A stretch of DNA of 64,000 bases from Byssothecium circinans (taxonomy: Eukaryota; Ascomycota; Dothideomycetes; Pleosporales; Massarinaceae), in the NCBI GenBank assembly GCA_010015675.1, contig ML977002.1:240868-304867 (forward strand), written 5' to 3'. Under the pieces are notes generated by a model. The model ran no database searches. It was given only the letters and a program-made list of their open reading frames with translations, and was not told where the DNA came from. The translations under genes were made by a program, and so were the position numbers. This document shows, piece after piece, positions 58,201 to 64,000 of this stretch (its first letter is position 1; every line of letters starts with the position of its first letter).

Positions 58201-61134
58201 ATCTACCTGGTCGAGCGGTTCCTGAAATTGATTTCCTCATCGAAGCGCTTGCTAGATCGCCACAGGTGGGCCTGATACTTCGATCACAGTGGTCCTTTTC
58301 CGGGGGCCGTGTTCTCGAGAACCCACTCAAAGCCGCAATCCGCCCTCGCGGCGGAGACATCCTAGATGTTGTCCTCAACAACAAGGACGAATTCCAAGGA
58401 TTCACATTCACCCAGCACACACATGAGCATGCAAAGATGGGCTCGAGTAGTCTTTCACTGAGGCTCCAGGGTCCTTCGGGGTTTGTGATTCAGCTCGCAG
58501 TGCCAAAATGCGCGACAAATGAAGTTCGCTCCACGCATTTCCAGTTTGAGATGCGCGAGACAGCAGGATCGGTAGAGATACGCGAAATCACGTTCAACCG
58601 CACAGCATCAATCCGGAACTTGTATCGCTCTCTTTGGTTCGACAAGCACCCATCACTTCGTCAACGAGACGCCGGCCTCCGCGCGCGGTACTACAGCACG
58701 GAACAAACAATAACTCGGGCCAGCGTTGAATCATTTGCCAATATGGAATGCTCATCGCCTACTGAGCTTTGCGATTGGAGCCCCCGCGGCTCGACAGTGC
58801 CACTGGATATGTGTGCGGTCATCGCATGGCAATCCCTTCTAGAGCCTCTCACGCATCCGGATCTTGATTGCGACTTGCTGCAGCTTCTGCACCAATCTGT
58901 CACTTTCAGGTACAAAGCGAAGACTTCGCCGCTTCGCGTTGGACAGACTGTTGCAATTGAGTCGCAAATCACGCGTCGAGAATGGCACGCCACCGGGCAG
59001 AATATTGAGGTGACGGCACTCATTAAGAGAGGCCAGAAGCAGGTTGTTGTTGTCAAGTGGGATTTCTTTATAAGAGCTTCGAGCTCGAACCAGGGATCTG
59101 GCAAATCTTTCGCTGTCGTACATGAGCCCGACATGGTCGTCGCTGTCGATAGCGAGACTCTAGAAGCGATTATTAAGGATAAGAAGTGGTTGCAACTACA
59201 GGAACCACAACTGGCGCTTCTCCACCAAAAGCTCGTCTTCCGAACGACATCACACACGGAATACGTGGGCAACGGTGGCCCGAAAAACCTGCAGGTCAAA
59301 GGCCGCGTGTACGTCGAGGACAGCTCTGGCACTCGCAAACAGGTCGGACTAGTGCATTTCGACGAACGCGCGTGTCGCGAAAATCCAGTCATGGACTTTC
59401 TTCGTCGTCGGGGCGCTCCGCAACGCACGAGAGAAGAACTCTCGCTCCCAGGTTGGTCCAGCGGCGCCAGCATTGAAGTAAGCATGCCTTCGAACAGCAC
59501 GACCTATGCTCGTGTGTCCGGAGACGAGAACCCTATCCATGTCAGCGACGTCTTCGCCCGCTGGGCGGGGCTTCCAAGCAAAATTGTTCACGGAATGCAT
59601 ACGTCTGTCATTGCGCGACGCTTCGTCGAGTGGGCTATTGGCGACAAGTGTCGCACACGGCTCAGGCAGTGGCGGGCTACTTTCCACGGCATGGTATTTC
59701 ACGGTTCGCGGCTCAAGATGCAGTTCCGGCACACGATGATGACGGATGGGGAAATGTTACTTCATGTCGAAGTGTGCAGCGCGGACGATGGCACGCGCGT
59801 AATGTCTGCAGAGGCAATTGTAGAACAGCTCAGTACTGCGTATACATTTACAGGACAAGGCAGCCAGAGACCTGGTATGGGAATGGAGGCATATGCAGCG
59901 CACAGTGAAGTCAAGGCTGTCTGGGACCGAGCAGAAGCGTACCTGCAACGGCAATTCGGTTCGTATCTATCTTGGTCATTATGTCGCTAGCCAGCTTTCA
60001 CTTTCAACTAACATACACCAGGATTCTCGTTACTCAAAATCGTCCGCGAAAACCCTCAAACCCTAACCATCCACTTTGGCGGCCAGCGCGGCCGCCGCAT
60101 CCGCCTAAACTACCTCACCATGCTCTCTGAGCTGCGCGACCCCACCCTCTTATCAAAAATTCTCCACCCCCGTTCCCCATCCTACACATTCCACAAAGCC
60201 CAGGGACTCCTCTACTCAACGCAGTTCGCGCAGCCGGCCCTCGTTGTCATGGAGATGGCGCAGTTCGCGCATCTCCGGACTCGAGGGATGGTGCAAAGCG
60301 ATGCGCGGTTTGCGGGACATTCGTTGGGGGAGTACGCGGCGCTGGGGAGCCTCACGACGTTTATGGGGTTTGAGGGGCTGCTGGAGCTTGTGTGGCTGAG
60401 GGCGTTTACGATGCAGAATGCGCTTGGGAGGGATGGGGATGGGGAGACGGGGTTTTCGATGGTGGCGGTGGATCCGGGGAGGATTGGGAAATGTAAGCAG
60501 AACTGCCTCGTCGCAAGAGTAGTGGCTGACCTGTGGAATCCAGCGTTTGGAGAAACCCATTTGCAGGACCTCGTTCAACGCATTCAAGAAGGCGCACAGA
60601 GCTTTGTTGAAATTGTGAATTATAATGTTAGTGGGAGGCAATATGTTTGTGCGGGCCATGTAAGTATCGCTACTTGCCATTCTTCTCCCAACACACCCGC
60701 CCACTAACTCATCCCCCCAGATCAAAGCCCTCTCCCTCCTAACCAGCGTAACCAACGAACTGGTCACCCACCGCGCCCCCCAATCCCTCTCCCCCATCGC
60801 ACTAAACGCCATCATCGCCCGCGCCGTTTCCTCCTCCACCTCCTCATCCCCCCTTACTTCATCAGACCTCAAGAACGGCACCGCAACAATCCCTCTCCCG
60901 GGTATCGACATCCCCTTCCATTCGCGCTTGCTGCACAGCCACATCGACGATTACCGGCGTTATCTGGAGCGCAAGATTCGAGTCGAGGATGTTAGGCCCG
61001 AGCAGTTGGTCGGCAGGTGGGTGCCTAATGTGCTGGGGAAGCCTTTTGGGATTGGGAGGGGGGATGTTGAGGAGGTAAGGAAGGTGGTGGGGAGTAGGCA
61101 GCTGGCGGGGATAATTGGGGAGGGGTTGTGTTAG
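55287..61134 (+). CDS. Specialised fatty acid synthase beta subunit (AT-ER-DH-MPT) with defective AT
   Basis: Four exons: 55287-59958, 60022-60492, 60544-60659 and 60721-61134, 1890 residues against about 2050-2090 in primary FAS. Order: acetyltransferase with FGGQGDGN at 24-31 and nucleophile S139 in SGRSEG (family GHSQG), but N286 in TPLNTPIM where the catalytic His of PFHS is expected; enoyl reductase with VAGMTPTTVPWDVVAAIANA and the FMN/NADPH loop GGRAGGHHSMEEF; dehydratase with YARVSGDENPIHVSD and KIVHGMHTS; malonyl/palmitoyl transferase with FTGQGSQRPGMGM, GHSLGEYAAL and PFHSR intact. Intron 1 falls in the MPT and restores GFSLLKIVREN; introns 2 and 3 have GTAAGC/GTAAGT donors. With FAS alpha it would form the alpha6-beta6 barrel. 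The AT departures suggest a changed starter-loading step. No frameshift is seen. Confidence 0.93.
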
Positions 61135-61220
61135 GGGAGGGAGGGGGTATGGCATGGGATATAGAAGAAGAAGAAGAAGAACTTTTTGTGTGTTTCTTTG
61201 GGCTAACTTGATTCAAATCT

Positions 61221-61223
<3 letters not shown>

Positions 61224-61300
<77 letters not shown>
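61224..61300. repeat. (TG)n dinucleotide microsatellite
   Basis: About 38 uninterrupted TG units, starting 90 bp downstream of the FAS beta stop. Lies in the 3' UTR or just past it. Likely length-polymorphic. Confidence 0.98.
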
Positions 61301-61302
<2 letters not shown>

Positions 61303-61989
61303 CGCAAGCTCGTTCTCAGCCTTTTGACATGGAGACTCCATTCACGTTTTCTTTCGAGAGTCTGTTACAACAGAGCTGCAGTACAGTGGTGATGGAAAAT
61401 TCGGGACACGGGTGCTAACTAGGATATTCTGACGCATCTTGAGATCGACGGCTGTGTTGTATTGTGCTAGTAGAGATCGGAAAATTCTATCTAGTCTTAT
61501 TTTGAGGGCTTTAAGGTTAGAATTCTAGTCGATAATTCGATCGGCTCTCTCGTACACTTGGGGCGATGCAACGATCCACCTTCCCATTGAATTGAATGAT
61601 GAGAAATTACTTATAATATGGAATCCCGCAACTGCGTTGATGTATTTGAGGAATAAATCGGATTCAAGAGCTGTATGGATTAACGCAATTTGCATCTCTT
61701 AACTGGAATGATATCGACGAACTGAATTGATTATACAACGCACGATAATGGGGGTACTATATAGATCTTTGAGCTGAGTGATTTTATGCTTTAGAATTCG
61801 TGACCTACTTTTTAACCTATTTATTAAAATATAGTGTGCAATGCTATTTCTCTGACCCCTTAAGGATTTAAATGAATACTTACTTGCCCTATTAGGAGTA
61901 CTAAAAGCTAGTAGTAATCAAGAGCTAAAGTCTAATCTACCTAGTTACAAGATTATATTAATATTAAATAAGAGTATTTATTTTCTATA
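61301..61989. other. Transition from gene-rich to AT-rich DNA
   Basis: No gene seen. Base composition drifts from ordinary to strongly AT-rich after about 61790, marking the edge of the transposon island. Confidence 0.5.
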
Positions 61990-63823
61990 ACGTATTCCAC
62001 CACCGAACCGCCCAAAATTCCTTGGCAACACCAACTTACTCAACTTCATCGTCATTATCGTCCGCATCGCTATCTGAAAAAATATACTGAGTACTGGCAT
62101 CCGACTTAGAAGAACCCTCTTTATCTGCTCGACACGTTCTCGCGTTATGCCTAGCCTTACCGCAGTTGCCGCAGTGGCGAATACCTGGTTGTCGCACTTT
62201 GTATTCACCCTCCACCCTCGCCCTCTTACGGTTCTGAATAGTTCCTAATAGTTTAGAACTATTCTAGTTTACTATAAGACTATACTCTATAGTGCCACCC
62301 TTCTAAATATACTTACGCTTGCGTGTTTTATGCTTAGTTATTACCTTAAGTTGCTTTTCAAGCTCTTTAATGCGCGACTTTATAAGCGCAGTACTATGCA
62401 GCACTAACTTAGCGCCTTTGACAAGCTGCGAAAGCCCACCCTGCGCCGTTCGTGGTGATTAAGTAATAGAATTACGTATAAACTTTAACTATAAGCTAAA
62501 TTCGCGTATATTACTTAGTGTTTTTAATTGCTATGGTGTCTCTAGTAGTAGAGGTCCTAGTAAGGTGCATATACGCATATTAAAGTAATTAAGCACTACC
62601 TACGCGTTTAAAGAGACTAGCCTTAATGCCTTAAAAGCCTTTTAATAGTTCTAAACTGTAAACATACTTTTAAACGCGTCTTTAAAAGCTAGTAGGAACG
62701 CTTCCTTATTAACGTAAAAAACGCGTTAGCGTGCTAAGTCCTAAACAATTTTAAAGTACCTACGCTTAAGCGGCGAGAATAACACTACATTAAGTAGCTA
62801 GAGGATATGTGACGAGTGCGCTAGCATATAAAGCGTAAGGATCTTATTATCTTAATAATAATCCTTAAAATCTTAATTTAAGTAGCTTTCATAGCTATTT
62901 AAAATTAGCAACTAATAGACGCTTACTACAGTATCTTTTATATACGCATTAAAGTGCTTTAACTACGTAAGGCTAAGCTTATTAGTCGTCTATCTATTCT
63001 TTAAGATAGAGAGCTTTTAATTGCGTGGTATATTAGCTTCCTAATACTATAAAGAAATGTAGACGCGTTCTTTGTAGATAATAAATAGTGAAGTATATTT
63101 ACTATTTAAACGTATACTTTAAATGTCCGTTACCTATTCTTTATTGCCTAGCTAAATAATAGTAGGCCTTACTTACCTTTCTAAGCTAGTAATTACTTTT
63201 ATAGAACTAATAATACCTATCTAAAAGCTAGTCTTATTAAAGTTGTAAATATCATTATTATATATGCTATACTTAATTTTAGTGTTCTCTATAAGCTTAA
63301 ACTACGTGCTAATTACCTTAAGATTTTCCTATAGTATTCTCTAATAGTCTTTTAAATAGTTCTAAGCTATTTTTAATAGTTCTAAACGGTTTACAAACTA
63401 TACTAACTAGTTAATGCTTACTTTGTTACTACCTTACTCGCGTAGTAGTTTATTCGCTATATCTAACACTTCGCCTAACGTAAGCATGAATCTTTGCAAA
63501 TTAAGGTTAAGAATGTATTAGATGATCATCTCCTCTTTAGTTAAGAATAGTTTTAAACTATTTAAAACTATTTCTAGTTAAAAAAGTACTCCTCTAGCTC
63601 GTTTAAATAAGACGCGATGTTTAACGTTAAAGGCCTTAGCAGCGCGTTGGTAGCTATTAAATTAGCCTTTATTGTATGCGGCAAGGGCAAGCTGTAGCCT
63701 GCCTTCGTGTTAGTCTCATTCTAATCAGTATAGTTAAGGCATTTTCGCGTTAAAGATAGTAATAGTGTTGCCAAGGAATTTTAGGCAGTCTAGTAGTTTG
63801 GGCGGTTTAGTAGTGGAATACGT
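61990..63823 (-). mobile_element. Pogo/Fot1-type DNA transposon, partly RIP-degraded
   Basis: 1834 bp with terminal inverted repeats beginning ACGTATTCCACCACCGAACC on the left and, inverted, ACGTATTCCACTACTAAACC on the right. TA duplicates flank it (61988-61989, 63824-63825), as for the Tc1/mariner superfamily. The left repeat has one CACCGAACCGCC sub-unit and the right has two. The left 300 bp are almost free of RIP-like change, whereas the middle is very AT-rich. It is the same family as the element at 24540-27376, in the other orientation. Confidence 0.88.
62036..63700 (-). pseudogene. Pogo/Fot1 transposase remnant with C-terminal zinc knuckle
   Basis: On the minus strand the last ~60 codons are intact. 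They encode a CCHC zinc knuckle, CGNCGKARHNARTC, then an acidic tail ending at the TAA at 62036-62038. Upstream, after a TAG at about 62304 where a Gln is expected, comes SQLVKGAKLVLHSTALIKSR and KHKTRKRKYI, the C-terminal region typical of fungal DDE_1 (pogo) transposases. Further toward the N-terminus the DDE core is destroyed by C-to-T changes and cannot be read. The upstream limit is approximate. Confidence 0.8.
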
Positions 63824-63869
63824 TAGCTCTTTAACTAGGAAAAGAGTAAAGGAAAAGCTTACTAGTATA

Positions 63870-64000
63870 ACGTATTCTACTACTAAAGCAGCCACTTTTT
63901 GCTTAGCGGAAAATCAAAGATTCAACCTTTAATAACAATTTAAATATTAGAGCTATTAAGCTAAAATTTTAAATATAGATATAACGTAAAGCACCACCGA
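63870..64000. mobile_element. Start of a further TIR element, cut by the window end
   Basis: Begins ACGTATTCTACTACTAAAGC after a TA. Its next bases (GGAAAATCAAAGATTCAACC, then TTTAATAACAATTTAAAT) match the inside edge of the inner element at 26081, so the two share a family different from the transposase-bearing one. It is itself interrupted at 63984. Confidence 0.75.
63984..64000. mobile_element. First 17 bp of another inserted TIR element
   Basis: ACGTAAAGCACCACCGA follows a TA at 63982-63983 and is identical to the end of the inner element at 26081. It appears to be a new copy inserted into the element that starts at 63870; the rest is outside the window. Confidence 0.7.

Noticed and set aside
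61115..61418. Cys-Val repeat frames over the TG tract
   Set aside because: Produced by the dinucleotide repeat alone; not a gene.

Overview
The window looks like nuclear DNA of a filamentous ascomycete (Pezizomycotina, perhaps a Dothideomycete; the class is inference). Genes carry short GT-AG introns of about 45-90 bp with CTAAC/CTGAC-like branch points. There is a HET-domain gene, and two AT-rich islands (about 24.2-27.7 kb and 61.8-64 kb) look like pogo/Fot1-type DNA transposons degraded by C-to-T (RIP-like) mutation. Gene-bearing DNA is of ordinary, mixed composition. An N gap lies at 26173-26957.

Layout. 0-24 kb is mostly housekeeping or unknown genes: a Thr-type asparaginase (-), a HET-domain protein (+), a 4.2 kb stretch without a supported gene, a small GPI-anchored wall protein (-), a TCO89-like disordered protein (-), another disordered protein (-), an ABC-F ATPase (+), a zinc-finger/QH-rich protein (+) and a two-finger protein whose frame is broken in G-rich repeats (+). 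24.2-27.7 kb is a three-level transposon nest. 28-37 kb holds a membrane protein (-), a GT34 glycosyltransferase (+), a UbiA-type prenyltransferase (-) and a large disordered protein (-). 37-47 kb is more accessory: a doubtful multi-exon gene, a secreted GH78-like rhamnosidase, a RING-like protein, and two clear wrecks, a Zn2Cys6 regulator and a short-chain dehydrogenase.

47.8-61.1 kb is the most interesting part. A flavin L-amino-acid-oxidase-like gene converges on a fungal type I fatty acid synthase (FAS) alpha gene, which is divergent from a FAS beta gene across a 433 bp shared promoter. Both FAS genes are open and intron-spliceable, but they are not ordinary primary-metabolism FAS. Alpha ends right after its ketosynthase and lacks the C-terminal phosphopantetheinyl transferase. 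Beta is short, and its acetyltransferase has lost the usual catalytic histidine (Asn in its place) and has an altered nucleophile motif, while its malonyl/palmitoyl transferase motifs are intact. This fits a specialised FAS making a short or medium acyl chain for a secondary metabolite, possibly with an unusual way of loading its starter. No polyketide synthase or NRPS is visible in the window. The nearest regulator and the dehydrogenase are pseudogenes, so the locus may be a relic, a split cluster, or one controlled from elsewhere.

About 860 bp beyond FAS beta the right-hand transposon island begins and runs to the window end. Its elements are relatives of the nest at 24-27 kb, and comparing the two gives an intact empty site for one nested insertion.
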